From the NCBI RefSeq assembly GCF_016918075.2, contig NZ_JAERPS020000002.1, positions 186,001 through 250,000 of the forward strand: DNA of 64,000 nt, written 5' to 3'. The notes beneath the pieces are model-generated. The model saw only the letters and a program-made list of their open reading frames with translations, was not told the origin of the DNA and ran no database searches. A program made the translations under genes and the position numbers. The DNA comes from Rheinheimera maricola. GTDB lineage: Bacteria > Pseudomonadota > Gammaproteobacteria > Enterobacterales > Alteromonadaceae. Shown here in pieces: positions 26,411 through 35,685 of this stretch (position 1 is the stretch's first letter; the number at the start of each line of letters is the position of its first letter).

Positions 26411-27154
26411 ATGGAAAAGTTACTTATCGCCTGCAGTTTACTTGCACTGAGCGGCGCCAGCCAAGCTGCAACACAAACCTGGGATTTCACTAACGGTTCA
26501 TCAGCTCACAATATGAACCGTAATATAGTACCTAATAGCATTAACCTTAGCGACAACGACAATAGCATGTCCGTTACCATGACATCCTGGTCTGCGTACA
26601 ATGATGAAAATATTTACCAAAGCGAGCTGTGGTTAAGTATGTGGGGCACCTTGGTGTTTAACGCCAACGGCGAAGCACATTGGACTGATAACGTTGGCCG
26701 CTACGACTTTGTATTACTAGCATTTGATCAAGACGTTGAGCTGGCCGGACTAAACATCACTAACGCCATGACAGGCTCTGACGTGTCTATTGCCGCCTTT
26801 AACAGCAACCCGTTTCAAGGTGGTTCTGCAATGAGCCGCTGGCAACAAGTGTCTGACTATGCACTGGCATCGTCCAGCTTCTCAAATGTCGGAACTTCAC
26901 CACTTAATCAATACTATTCACTTAACAGCGGTGTTAGTGCAGGCCAGGCTACCACTGGTGTTAAAGCTAGTTATTGGTTAGTAGGTGCCTACAACCACTA
27001 TTTTGGCAGTGGCTTAACAGCTGGCAATGACAACATGAAATTTGGCGGTATTACCACCAAAACGACCAGTACGACACAAGTATCAGCACCTGCCACCCTA
27101 TCACTGTTCGCGTTGGGCTTAGTTGCTTTTGCCAGCCGCAGACGGCTGAAATAA
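26411..27154 (+). CDS. PEP-CTERM sorting-domain protein
   Basis: A 247-residue secreted protein. It has an N-terminal signal peptide (ending near SQAATQ, residue 20) and a C-terminal tripartite sorting tail: a Pro motif (VSAPAT), a hydrophobic helix (LSLFALGLVAFA) and a basic end (SRRRLK). This tail is the substrate of an exosortase, which is not in the window. The body is Asn/Ser/Gly-rich with no Cys and probably forms a beta-rich surface or matrix protein. AAGG precedes the ATG at 26411. A factor-independent terminator follows, so it is monocistronic. Confidence 0.88.
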   Translation: MEKLLIACSLLALSGASQAATQTWDFTNGSSAHNMNRNIVPNSINLSDNDNSMSVTMTSWSAYNDENIYQSELWLSMWGTLVFNANGEAHWTDNVGRYDFVLLAFDQDVELAGLNITNAMTGSDVSIAAFNSNPFQGGSAMSRWQQVSDYALASSSFSNVGTSPLNQYYSLNSGVSAGQATTGVKASYWLVGAYNHYFGSGLTAGNDNMKFGGITTKTTSTTQVSAPATLSLFALGLVAFASRRRLK

Positions 27155-27169
27155 ACAGACAACAATACG

Positions 27170-27194
27170 AAAGCGCCTTAATGGCGCTTTTTTA
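27170..27194 (+). terminator. factor-independent terminator after the PEP-CTERM gene
   Basis: AAGCGCC pairs with GGCGCTT around a 5-base loop, followed by a run of T. It lies 16 bases after the stop codon. Confidence 0.88.
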
Positions 27195-27289
27195 CTGCAA
27201 AACCTCTACCAATTTGCCTGGCACTGCTTGCCAGCTATAACTGAGTGCACAACCGAAAATTAACATCTGCTAATATAAAAACCAAAAGC

Positions 27290-27331
27290 TTGATCCAGCG
27301 CATAAGCCTCTGGAACAGCTGCTTGTATAGT
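27290..27331 (+). promoter_or_regulatory. FNR/ANR-like class II promoter of cydA
   Basis: A TTGAT half-site begins at 27290 and continues CCAG-CGCAT, a match to the first half of TTGAT-N4-ATCAA and a poor match to the second. A TATAGT -10 hexamer lies at 27326-27331. With initiation 7 bases later the site would be centred at -41.5, the class II activator position. A GCAGTAC/GTACTGC hairpin (27338-27361) would start the leader. Confidence 0.5.
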
Positions 27332-27392
27332 GCGCTGGCAGTACTACTTTTTAGGTACTGCTTAACCCTAACCTGCGCAGCGGAGCTTAGTG

Positions 27393-28952
27393 ATGGATAT
27401 AGTTGACCTGTCCCGGTTTCAGTTTGCCTTTACGGCAATGATCCACTTTTTGTTTGTCCCTCTTACCTTAGGCATGGCGTTTATATTAGCGATAATGGAG
27501 TCGGTGTATGTGATGACCGGCAAAACCATTTACCGCGATATGACCAAATTTTGGGGTAAATTATTTGGCATTAACTTTGCGCTTGGCGTTACCACCGGTA
27601 TTGCGATGGAGTTTCAGTTTGGCACCAACTGGGCTTACTACTCTCATTATGTCGGCGATATTTTCGGTGCGCCGCTGGCAATAGAAGCTTTAATGGCCTT
27701 CTTTCTCGAGTCTACCCTGGTCGGTCTGTTCTTTTTTGGCTGGGATAGGTTAAGTAAAGAAAAACACCTGGCGGTAACCTGGCTAATGGCGCTGGGTACT
27801 AATTTGTCAGCTCTGTGGATCTTAATCGCCAATGGCTGGATGCAGCATCCGATAGGCTCAGAATTTAATATCGACACCATGCGTATGGAGCTGGCCAGCT
27901 TTAGCGAGGTGGTGTTTAACCCGGTAGCTCAGGTCAAGTTTGTACATACGGTATCGGCCGGCTATGTTACCGGCGCTATCTTTGTACTGGCCATTTCCAG
28001 CTGGTATCTACTCAAAGGCCGTGATTTAGCCTTTGCTCGTCGCAGCTTCGCTATTGCATCAGCCTTTGGCCTGGCGAGTGCTTTATCGGTTATCGTGCTG
28101 GGCGATGAATCGGGCTATGAGCTCGGTGACGTGCAGAAAGTCAAACTGGCGGCAGTAGAAGCGGAATGGCAAACCCATCCGGCACCTGCGGCATTTACCG
28201 TATTTGGCATTCCGAATGAAGAGACCCAAACTACAGACTATGCGCTGAAAATTCCGGCGGTATTAGGGCTAATTGCCACCCGTTCGCTGGATGAACCGGT
28301 ACCGGGCTTAGCGGAGTTAAAAGCGAAGCACTTAGAGCGTATTATCCGTGGTCAGGAAGCTTATGTGTTAATGCTGCAATATCGTGCCGGTGATAAATCG
28401 CCGGCCACCGTTAAGCGCTTTAACGAAGTTAAAGAAGATTTAGGTTATGGCATGCTGCTAACGGCTTATACCGATGATGTCGCCAACGCCACTGCTGAGC
28501 ATATTGCCCAGGCAGTAGAAGATTCAGTACCACAAGTATGGCCGTTGTTCTGGAGCTTCCGCATTATGGTGGCCTGTGGCTTTGCAATGTTGCTGCTGTT
28601 TGCGCTGGCGTTCTGGCATAGCGCCAAACGCACCGTCGATAAACCAAAATGGCTGCTGAAATTTGCCGTGTTTAGCCTGCCACTGCCCTGGATCGCCTGT
28701 GAAGCGGGCTGGTTTGTCGCTGAATATGGCCGCCAACCCTGGGCGATAGGTGAAATTTTGCCAACGCATTTGGCGGTATCACAGTTAACCGTCACCGATA
28801 TCTGGATAAGCTTAATCAGCATCATGGTGTTGTATACCATCTTTGTCATTATCGAAATGTGGCTGATGACCAAATACGCCAAACTTGGCCCGTCATCTTT
28901 GCACACCGGTAAGTACGATTTAGAAAGCCCATCTGGGGTGAAGGAGGTCTAA
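27393..28952 (+). CDS. cydA: cytochrome bd ubiquinol oxidase subunit I
   Basis: CydA of the high-affinity bd quinol oxidase, inner membrane, 519 residues. It is close to the E. coli protein along its length: [20 protein letters not shown] carries the heme b595 His near residue 19, and [18 protein letters not shown] the heme b558 His near 186. The long Q-loop (about 250-390) is present, placing it in the L-subfamily. [20 protein letters not shown] is the C-terminal signature. The ATG at 27393 has GGAG seven bases upstream; GTG one codon earlier would match the E. coli length. First gene of cydABX-cydDC. Confidence 0.98.
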   Translation: MDIVDLSRFQFAFTAMIHFLFVPLTLGMAFILAIMESVYVMTGKTIYRDMTKFWGKLFGINFALGVTTGIAMEFQFGTNWAYYSHYVGDIFGAPLAIEALMAFFLESTLVGLFFFGWDRLSKEKHLAVTWLMALGTNLSALWILIANGWMQHPIGSEFNIDTMRMELASFSEVVFNPVAQVKFVHTVSAGYVTGAIFVLAISSWYLLKGRDLAFARRSFAIASAFGLASALSVIVLGDESGYELGDVQKVKLAAVEAEWQTHPAPAAFTVFGIPNEETQTTDYALKIPAVLGLIATRSLDEPVPGLAELKAKHLERIIRGQEAYVLMLQYRAGDKSPATVKRFNEVKEDLGYGMLLTAYTDDVANATAEHIAQAVEDSVPQVWPLFWSFRIMVACGFAMLLLFALAFWHSAKRTVDKPKWLLKFAVFSLPLPWIACEAGWFVAEYGRQPWAIGEILPTHLAVSQLTVTDIWISLISIMVLYTIFVIIEMWLMTKYAKLGPSSLHTGKYDLESPSGVKEV

Positions 28953-28953
28953 C

Positions 28954-30090
28954 ATGGATTACGAAGCACTACGTTTTATCTGGTGGTTGTTAATTGGCGT
29001 GTTGCTGATTGGCTTTGTGATTAACGATGGTTTTGATATGGGCGTAGCCGCGCTGTTAAAAGTGCTGGGTAACAGCAACGACGAGCGCCGAGTGATGATT
29101 AATGCCATAGCACCACACTGGGACGGTAATCAGGTATGGTTAATTACTGCCGGCGGCGCTTTGTTCGCCGCCTGGCCTACGGTATATGCCGCCTCCTTCA
29201 GTGGTTTTTACCTGGCGTTAATGCTTACCCTGTTTGCGCTGTTTTTACGCCCTATCGGCTTTGAATACCGCGCTAAAATAGACACTGAGCAATGGCGCAG
29301 CCGCTGGGACTGGGCATTAACGGCAGGCTCTGCGATACCGGCGCTTATCTTCGGTGTGGCTTTTGGCAACCTGTTGCAAGGTGTACCGTTTTACTTTGAC
29401 GATATACTGCGCCTGCATTACACCGGCAGCTTCTGGGCACTGCTTAACCCGTTTGCGCTTCTGGCCGGGGTACTAAGTTTACTGATGATCGTTAACCATG
29501 GTGCAACCTACCTGCAGCTGAAAACCGAAGGTGAGTTAAAAGCCCGCAGTGAAAAGCTATCTGCCATAGTAGCACTGCTTTGTGCCGTATTATTTGTACT
29601 GGCTGGTGTCTGGCTGTATGTCGGTGTTGACGGCTATATCGTCAGCAGCGTGATTGATACCAACGGCGCTAACCGTACCACTGAAAAACTGGTTGAGGTG
29701 GCCGCTGCCGGCTGGTTTGTTAACTATGGCAAACAGCCAGTGTTATGGTTGGTGCCAGTGCTGGGAGTACTGAGTTTTATTGCCTGCGCCCTGGCCAGCA
29801 AAGCAAGGCGTCATATCACGGCTTTTGTCAGCTCATCGCTGGCGATGGCAATGGTTATTCTGGCCACCGGCATCAGCATGTTTCCGTTTGTGATGCCGTC
29901 CAGCAGCCATCCGGCACATAGCCTGACAATGTGGGACGCCACGGCCAGCGAAACCACCCTGATGATTATGTTTGTCGTGGCCTGTATTTTTGTACCTATA
30001 ATACTGGCGTACACCGGCTGGGGTTATTATGTGATGCGCGGACGCTTAAACGAGCAGCATATCCGCGATAACAGCCATTCACTGTACTAG
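28954..30090 (+). CDS. cydB: cytochrome bd ubiquinol oxidase subunit II
   Basis: CydB, 378 residues, the structural partner of CydA with eight or nine membrane helices. The start LRFIWWLLIGVLLIGFVIND-type block with GFDMGVAALL and the HWDGNQVWLITAGGALFAAW motif are characteristic. A complete AAGGAGGT lies six bases before the ATG, and only one base separates it from the cydA stop. Confidence 0.98.
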   Translation: MDYEALRFIWWLLIGVLLIGFVINDGFDMGVAALLKVLGNSNDERRVMINAIAPHWDGNQVWLITAGGALFAAWPTVYAASFSGFYLALMLTLFALFLRPIGFEYRAKIDTEQWRSRWDWALTAGSAIPALIFGVAFGNLLQGVPFYFDDILRLHYTGSFWALLNPFALLAGVLSLLMIVNHGATYLQLKTEGELKARSEKLSAIVALLCAVLFVLAGVWLYVGVDGYIVSSVIDTNGANRTTEKLVEVAAAGWFVNYGKQPVLWLVPVLGVLSFIACALASKARRHITAFVSSSLAMAMVILATGISMFPFVMPSSSHPAHSLTMWDATASETTLMIMFVVACIFVPIILAYTGWGYYVMRGRLNEQHIRDNSHSLY

Positions 30091-30103
30091 TAAGGAGCCT
30101 GAT

Positions 30104-30217
30104 ATGTGGTATTTTGCCTGGATTTTAGGCGTGTTACTGGCCTGCTCATTTGGCATTATCAATGCGATGTGGCTGGAGTTAAAAGGCTACGAAGGCGAGG
30201 AAACCCACGCTGAGTAA
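30104..30217 (+). CDS. cydX: cytochrome bd oxidase small subunit CydX
   Basis: A 37-residue single-helix subunit that stabilises the hemes of the bd oxidase. MWYFAWILGVLLACSFGIIN followed by AMWLE is the CydX/YbgT signature. AAGGAG lies 7 bases before the ATG, and the gene follows cydB by 13 bases. Its 3' end is overlapped by the apparent CTG start of cydD. Confidence 0.95.
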   Translation: MWYFAWILGVLLACSFGIINAMWLELKGYEGEETHAE

Positions 30218-31934
30218 GCCATCGAGCGCGCTGCAGCAGTTAAATCAGCTGCTGCAGCCGGTTAAAACCAAGCTTAATAATGCGCTGCTGCTGGCGATAC
30301 TGGCAGCGGCGTTGTTTATCCTACAAGCGTATTTGCTGTCGCTGTTATTTGCCGACTGGCTTAGCACAATAGCGACTGACAGCACCACTGACCGGCAACT
30401 GTTAGTTAGCCTGCTTCCGCTGTTGGCCCTTTGTCTGCTGGGGCGGCCTGTGCTGCAATATGGCCGTGAGCAACTTAGCGTCAGTGCCAGCCAGCAAGTA
30501 CGGCTGAAACTGCGCCAGCAAGTATTACAACATATTGCTGACGCCGGCCCGGGTAAAAACCAGTACGGTAGTGATGGCAGTATCAGCACCAAACTGCTGG
30601 AACAAGTCGATGCTCTGGATGGCTTTATCAGTCGCTACTATGTGCAGCGTTATCTGGTGCTGGTGATACCACTGTTGCTGGCCATTGCCACGGCCTTTTA
30701 CAGCCTGTTGGCCGCGGCCATTTTACTTTTGACGGCGCCGCTGGTACCGATGTTCATGATTTTGCTCGGCAATGCTGCCGCCAGCGCCAGCCAGCAACAG
30801 TTTACCGAGCAGGCCCGTATGGGTGGCCGTTTTCTTGATTTAGTCCGCGGCTTGCCCACTTTGCGCCAGCTTAACGCGGTTGAGCGCGCTGCCAATTCGG
30901 TGGCCAACGCTGCAGAGCGCTATCGTGACAGCAGCATGAAAGTGCTGAAAATGGCGTTTTTGTCCGGCGCCGTGCTGGAGTTTTTCTCGGCGCTGGCCAT
31001 CGCCTTACTGGCGTTATACCTGGGCTTAGGTTTGCTGGGCATTCTGCCCTGGGCCAAAGGTGATATTGTGGTGCCGTATCAGGGCGCGTTATTTATTCTG
31101 CTGCTGGCGCCGGAGTTTTATGCCCCGCTGCGCCAACTCGGCAGCGACTACCATGCCAAAGCCGAGGCAGAAGCGGCGATTGCCGGGTTACAACCGATAC
31201 TACAGCACCAGGCCTGGCAACATACCGGCAGCCAGAGTTTGGCAATAAATGCTGCACCGGAAATTCGCATTAACCAGCTGCAAATCAGCGGCGAATTTGG
31301 CCGGCAACGACTGGCACCAATCAGCCTGCACATTGGCGCCGGTGAACGTATTGCGCTGCAAGGCCCCAGCGGTTGTGGTAAGTCCAGCTTATTGCATGCA
31401 CTTCTCGGTTTTACGCACTACAGCGGCGACATTTTTATTGGACAACAGTCGCTTAGCGATATCACATTGCAGCAGTGGCAACAACAGCTGGGTTACATGG
31501 CACAACAAAGCAGTTTTATTGCTGCCAGTATTGCTGACAATTTGCGTTTAGCCGCCCCTGCTGCCACCGCTGAACAGCTTAGCCGGGTGCTGCAACAGGT
31601 AGAATTGTGGCCACTTATTAGCCGTTTGCCCAATGGTATTAATACTATGCTGGGCGAGCGCGGCCTCGGCCTGTCTGGTGGCCAGTTACAGCGGCTGGCG
31701 TTAGCACAGCTCTTGCTGCGTGATGCTAATATCTGGCTGTTAGACGAACCGTCGGCCCACCTCGATGGCGCTACCGCCTACCGTTTACACCAACTTATCG
31801 GCCAGCTAAGCGTGGGTAAAACCGTGCTACTGGTTAGCCATCAGTTACATGGCCTGGACTGGCTGGATCAGGTTATCCGTTTGCCTGACGGCGTTAGCAG
31901 CTTAACCCGGGAAGACATGCATGAACGCGCCTGA
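30210..31934 (+). CDS. cydD: thiol reductant ABC exporter subunit CydD (apparent CTG start)
   Basis: CydD is half of the inner-membrane ABC exporter of glutathione/cysteine needed to assemble cytochrome bd. It has a six-helix membrane domain and a nucleotide-binding domain: Walker A GPSGCGKSSLLHALLG, signature LSGGQLQRLALAQLLL, Walker B IWLLDEPSAHLD, H-loop VSHQ. The frame is open from a stop at 30180 and holds no ATG, GTG or TTG until 30312, which would delete the N-terminal helix and leave 540 residues. A CTG at 30210, with GAGGAA 8 bases upstream, gives 574 residues, near the family norm, and overlaps cydX by 8 bases. The start is inferred. Confidence 0.93.
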   Translation: MSKPSSALQQLNQLLQPVKTKLNNALLLAILAAALFILQAYLLSLLFADWLSTIATDSTTDRQLLVSLLPLLALCLLGRPVLQYGREQLSVSASQQVRLKLRQQVLQHIADAGPGKNQYGSDGSISTKLLEQVDALDGFISRYYVQRYLVLVIPLLLAIATAFYSLLAAAILLLTAPLVPMFMILLGNAAASASQQQFTEQARMGGRFLDLVRGLPTLRQLNAVERAANSVANAAERYRDSSMKVLKMAFLSGAVLEFFSALAIALLALYLGLGLLGILPWAKGDIVVPYQGALFILLLAPEFYAPLRQLGSDYHAKAEAEAAIAGLQPILQHQAWQHTGSQSLAINAAPEIRINQLQISGEFGRQRLAPISLHIGAGERIALQGPSGCGKSSLLHALLGFTHYSGDIFIGQQSLSDITLQQWQQQLGYMAQQSSFIAASIADNLRLAAPAATAEQLSRVLQQVELWPLISRLPNGINTMLGERGLGLSGGQLQRLALAQLLLRDANIWLLDEPSAHLDGATAYRLHQLIGQLSVGKTVLLVSHQLHGLDWLDQVIRLPDGVSSLTREDMHERA

Positions 31935-33543
31935 ACCGATCCGCCTGCGCAGTTTACTAGCTAGCCGCCGCGGGGCTTGGTCGCTGTCGCTGTTACTGGG
32001 GTTCATTACCTTGTTGGCGGTAGTCAGCTTGCTGGCACTGTCAGGCTGGTTTATCAGCGCTGCTGCGCTGGCGGGTTTGGTCAGTGTCGGTATCGGCTTT
32101 GATTATTTTCGTCCGGCAGCGATTATTCGACTCTGCGCTATTACACGCACCGCCGGCCGCTACGCCGAGCGGCTCAGTTCGCATTATGCCGCGCTGGGGC
32201 TATTAAAAGACCTACGAGTAACACGTTTTAATGTTATGGCTCAAAGCAAAAGCCCGACACGCCACTCAGCCGACAGCCTGCAGCGACTGGTCAGTGATAT
32301 CGATCTGCTGGACCAATTTCCGCTAAAGGTGGTCGCCCCCTGGCTGTGGGCTCTGCTGCTAACAACGCTGGTTATGATGTTCTGGGCATGGTTAGCCCAG
32401 CCGTTGTTACTGGCGACGCTGCCGCTGCTGTTGGCGGCATTAGTTGTTCCGCCCACAACCTTGCACCAGGCCTTAGCACTGGCGAAACAGCAAGCTGATA
32501 CGGCAGCGCTAAGGCGCCAGGCTGCACTGGAGCCGTTAAGTATGCTGACAAATTTACGCTTATGGCAGCGCTGGCAAAGTGCCGTGCAACCATTTCATCG
32601 CGCAGACCAGCAGTTACTGGCGCTGCAACAGCGTCAGCAACAATTAATTAGCCGTTCAGTATTGGCGCAACACTGTCTGCTGGCGCTGGCGCTGCTGGCG
32701 TTGTTATGGCAAGGCAGCAGTCTGCTGGCGAGTGGCCAGCTTAGTGTTGCCTTATTGCTGGCGGCGCTGCTGGCATTGTGGGCGCTGTATGAGGTATTAA
32801 CGCCACTGTGTCACAGCTTCGTCGCGTTGGGGTTAAGCATGGCCGCGCGCGACAGGTTAAACCAACTTGGCGACATTACAGTCGCCGACAACGACAAGCC
32901 ACAACCAACCGGGCCCTATCGGCTGACCGTGGAGCAGCTGTCAGCACGACATCCGGCGGCATTAAGCGGGCCGGACAATATTAGCTTTGCGCTGCAGTCA
33001 GGCCAGACACTAGTGATTAACGGTACTTCAGGCGCGGGTAAATCCAGCTTGCTGCAAGCACTGGCTGGCGACCTCCCCTACCAGGGCCAGGTGACATTGA
33101 ACAATAAACCATTGCAGCACTGGCAATTAAGCCACTGTCTGGGTTATTTGCCGCAACAACCTGACATATTTGATTTAACCCTGGCGCAAAACCTGCGTTT
33201 GGGCGCACCGGAGGCCAGCGAGCAAGAGCTATGGCAAGTGCTGGAAGATGTCGCGCTGAAAACCTGGGCCCTAAGCCAGCCACAGCAACTAGATACCTTG
33301 ATGGGTGAATTCGGTACTGCCGTTTCCGGCGGCCAGGGCCGGCGTATTGCGCTAGCGCGGTTATTACTGACGAAAAGACCGATTTTATTGCTTGACGAAC
33401 CCTTTGCAGGGCTAGACAGCATTACTACACAGCGGGTGGCCAAAGCGCTACAACAGCGCCAGCAATCTGGCCTATTAATTATTGTCAGCCACCAGCAGTT
33501 TCCGCTAGAACACACCATAGAACTGAGATTGCCTGCCGAATAA
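31921..33543 (+). CDS. cydC: thiol reductant ABC exporter subunit CydC
   Basis: CydC, 540 residues, partner of CydD. The membrane domain includes LALSGWFISAAALAGL and the family motif CAITRTAGRYAERLSSHYAA. The nucleotide-binding domain has Walker A GTSGAGKSSLLQALAG, signature VSGGQGRRIALARLLL, Walker B ILLLDEPFAGLD and H-loop VSHQ. It overlaps cydD by 14 bases, so the two are co-translated. The stop codon sits at the base of a terminator that serves the opposite strand. Confidence 0.97.
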   Translation: MNAPEPIRLRSLLASRRGAWSLSLLLGFITLLAVVSLLALSGWFISAAALAGLVSVGIGFDYFRPAAIIRLCAITRTAGRYAERLSSHYAALGLLKDLRVTRFNVMAQSKSPTRHSADSLQRLVSDIDLLDQFPLKVVAPWLWALLLTTLVMMFWAWLAQPLLLATLPLLLAALVVPPTTLHQALALAKQQADTAALRRQAALEPLSMLTNLRLWQRWQSAVQPFHRADQQLLALQQRQQQLISRSVLAQHCLLALALLALLWQGSSLLASGQLSVALLLAALLALWALYEVLTPLCHSFVALGLSMAARDRLNQLGDITVADNDKPQPTGPYRLTVEQLSARHPAALSGPDNISFALQSGQTLVINGTSGAGKSSLLQALAGDLPYQGQVTLNNKPLQHWQLSHCLGYLPQQPDIFDLTLAQNLRLGAPEASEQELWQVLEDVALKTWALSQPQQLDTLMGEFGTAVSGGQGRRIALARLLLTKRPILLLDEPFAGLDSITTQRVAKALQQRQQSGLLIIVSHQQFPLEHTIELRLPAE

Positions 33544-33569
33544 AAAAACCCCGTACCAAAGGCACGGGG
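33542..33569 (-). terminator. factor-independent terminator of glnK-amtB
   Basis: On the minus strand CCCCGT pairs with ACGGGG, extended by CC/GG past one mismatch, and is followed by seven T. It lies about 130 bases after the amtB stop and directly abuts the cydC stop codon. There is no T-run on the plus strand. Confidence 0.8.
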
Positions 33570-33700
33570 CGTCGTACAAAGACAAAGGACAAGGATAGAC
33601 GTAGATTGGTGGGGTTAGGTTCCGCTTACAGTTACGGCACCGCTAGGTACCGCAACGCTTGCGGGCTCCCGGGAAGTTCCACCAACTCTTCCCAGGCTGC

Positions 33701-34972
33701 TTACTTTACCGACGCGACAAACTCAGGATAGGCTTCAATACCACACTCTGAGGCGTCTACGCCTTCATACTCTGCTTCTTCGCTAACACGAATACCAATA
33801 ACCAGTTTCAGTACATACCACACCAGCAGGCTGGCAAGGAACACCCAGACGAAAATGGCACCGGCACCAATTAACTGGCCAACAAAGGTTGTACCCTCTT
33901 TAGTAAGTGGTACCAGCAGTAAGCCAAATAAGCCCACTACACCATGCACTGAAATCGCACCAACCGGGTCATCAATTTTTAGCTTGTCCAAGCCAATAAT
34001 AGAGGCCACCACCAACACACCTCCGACAGCACCGAATAAGGTCGCCTGCAGCGCAGTAGGCGTTGATGGCTCAGCAGTAATCGCGACTAAACCTGCCAAG
34101 GCGCCGTTTAACGCCATGGTTAAATCTGCTTTGCGAAACAAAATGACTGACAGTGCCAGTGCTGCCACGGCGCCAGCGGCTGCAGCGGCATTAGTATTTA
34201 AAAACACCATAGCCACCGCATTTGCGTTGCTGATATCGCCTAACTTCAATACTGAACCACCGTTAAAACCGAACCAGCCCATCCACAAAATTAATGTGCC
34301 CAGGGTTGCCATAGGCATATTTGCACCAGGAATAGCGTTAACTTTACCGTCTTTGCTGTACTTGCCTTTACGTGCTCCCAGTAGCAACACACCCGCTAAT
34401 GCGGCAGCTGCACCGGCCATATGTACAATGCCAGAGCCGGCAAAGTCAGAGAAACCAAACTGGTCATCCAGGTTAATACCGAACATACCTTCAGCACCCC
34501 AGGTCCAGGAGCCGTGCACAGGATAGATAAAACCGGTCATTACTACCGCAAAGGCTAAAAACGCCCACAGCTTCATGCGCTCAGCCACTGCGCCGGAGAC
34601 AATTGACATTGCGGTAGCGACAAACACCACCTGAAAGAAAAAATCTGACGCCGTAGAATAAACAGAGCCGCCGGTAAAGCCATCTTCGCGCTCAGCGAAA
34701 CTGGTTAGGGTCGCATCAACATCAACACCACCGATACCGCTTAAGAAAAACTCGCCGCCGTACATAAAGGCATAGCCGCATACCAGATACATAATGCAGG
34801 CAATAGAATACAACGCTACGTTTTTGGTTAAAATTTCAGTGGTATTTTTTGCTCGTACCAGGCCCGCTTCCAGCATAGAAAAGCCTGCAGCCATCCACAT
34901 CACCAATACCCCACAGATCAGGAAGTAAAAGGTGTCCATCGCATACTGTAAGTGATAAATTTGCTCTTGCAT
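33701..34972 (-). CDS. amtB: ammonium transporter
   Basis: AmtB, 423 residues, eleven membrane helices, conducts ammonium through the inner membrane. Both pore histidines are recognisable, in GIVHMAGAAAALAG and AISVHGVVGLFG. The N terminus begins with a helix rather than a cleaved signal (YAMDTFYFLICGVLVMWMAA). AAGGAG precedes the ATG; glnK is 12 bases upstream. The PII partner blocks the channel when nitrogen is plentiful. A long 3' region of about 150 bases with several small hairpins separates the stop from the terminator at 33542-33569. Confidence 0.97.
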   Translation of the reverse strand: MQEQIYHLQYAMDTFYFLICGVLVMWMAAGFSMLEAGLVRAKNTTEILTKNVALYSIACIMYLVCGYAFMYGGEFFLSGIGGVDVDATLTSFAEREDGFTGGSVYSTASDFFFQVVFVATAMSIVSGAVAERMKLWAFLAFAVVMTGFIYPVHGSWTWGAEGMFGINLDDQFGFSDFAGSGIVHMAGAAAALAGVLLLGARKGKYSKDGKVNAIPGANMPMATLGTLILWMGWFGFNGGSVLKLGDISNANAVAMVFLNTNAAAAAGAVAALALSVILFRKADLTMALNGALAGLVAITAEPSTPTALQATLFGAVGGVLVVASIIGLDKLKIDDPVGAISVHGVVGLFGLLLVPLTKEGTTFVGQLIGAGAIFVWVFLASLLVWYVLKLVIGIRVSEEAEYEGVDASECGIEAYPEFVASVK

Positions 34973-34984
34973 GATAACAGCTCC

Positions 34985-35335
<351 letters not shown>

Positions 35336-35367
35336 TTACTTTTATAATGCGATTGCACAACATACAA

Positions 35368-35383
35368 GAAAGCCTTGTGCCAA
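35368..35383 (-). promoter_or_regulatory. probable sigma-54 promoter of glnK-amtB
   Basis: On the minus strand TTGGCAC, five bases, then TTTC. The -24 element is perfect; the -12 GC is replaced by TC. The spacing is right, and initiation would be near 35357, about 34 bases before the glnK ATG. Sigma-54/NtrC control of glnK-amtB is well known in proteobacteria. The remainder of the 35324-35685 gap is AT-rich and shows no gene; a 75-codon frame in it has no support. Confidence 0.5.
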
Positions 35384-35685
35384 TTTTATTTTATCCTTTA
35401 AATACAACAACATAAAAACATTCAGTCTATTTTTACAAACTTAAGCGCACTATTGTGGTGCATTTTATCCCTTTGACTGTGCAGTGCCGGATAACACAAG
35501 CCTTAACTCGTCAGCGGTTTGCCTTGACCGTTTTTCACGCAAGTCATACCATCAATTTGTCGCCGTTAAGTTGGCAGCTTTTGAACCCACGGCAGGCAAT
35601 GTCAGTTCTGGCTTCAGTGACAATAAAAGCTATGCTTAAGACATTCGCTGCCGACAGCCTTTATACTCAACCCAGGGTTTAAGTT

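Noticed and set aside
27219..27234. CTGGCA/TGCCAG hairpin and a TGGCAC...TTGC sigma-54 look-alike upstream of cydA
   Set aside because: The -24 to -12 spacing is two bases short, and the hairpin is only 6 bp without a T-run.
35455..35682. 75-codon plus-strand frame in the glnK to sensor-kinase gap
   Set aside because: No ribosome-binding site, no hydrophobic or domain pattern, and it lies over the promoter region of two genes.
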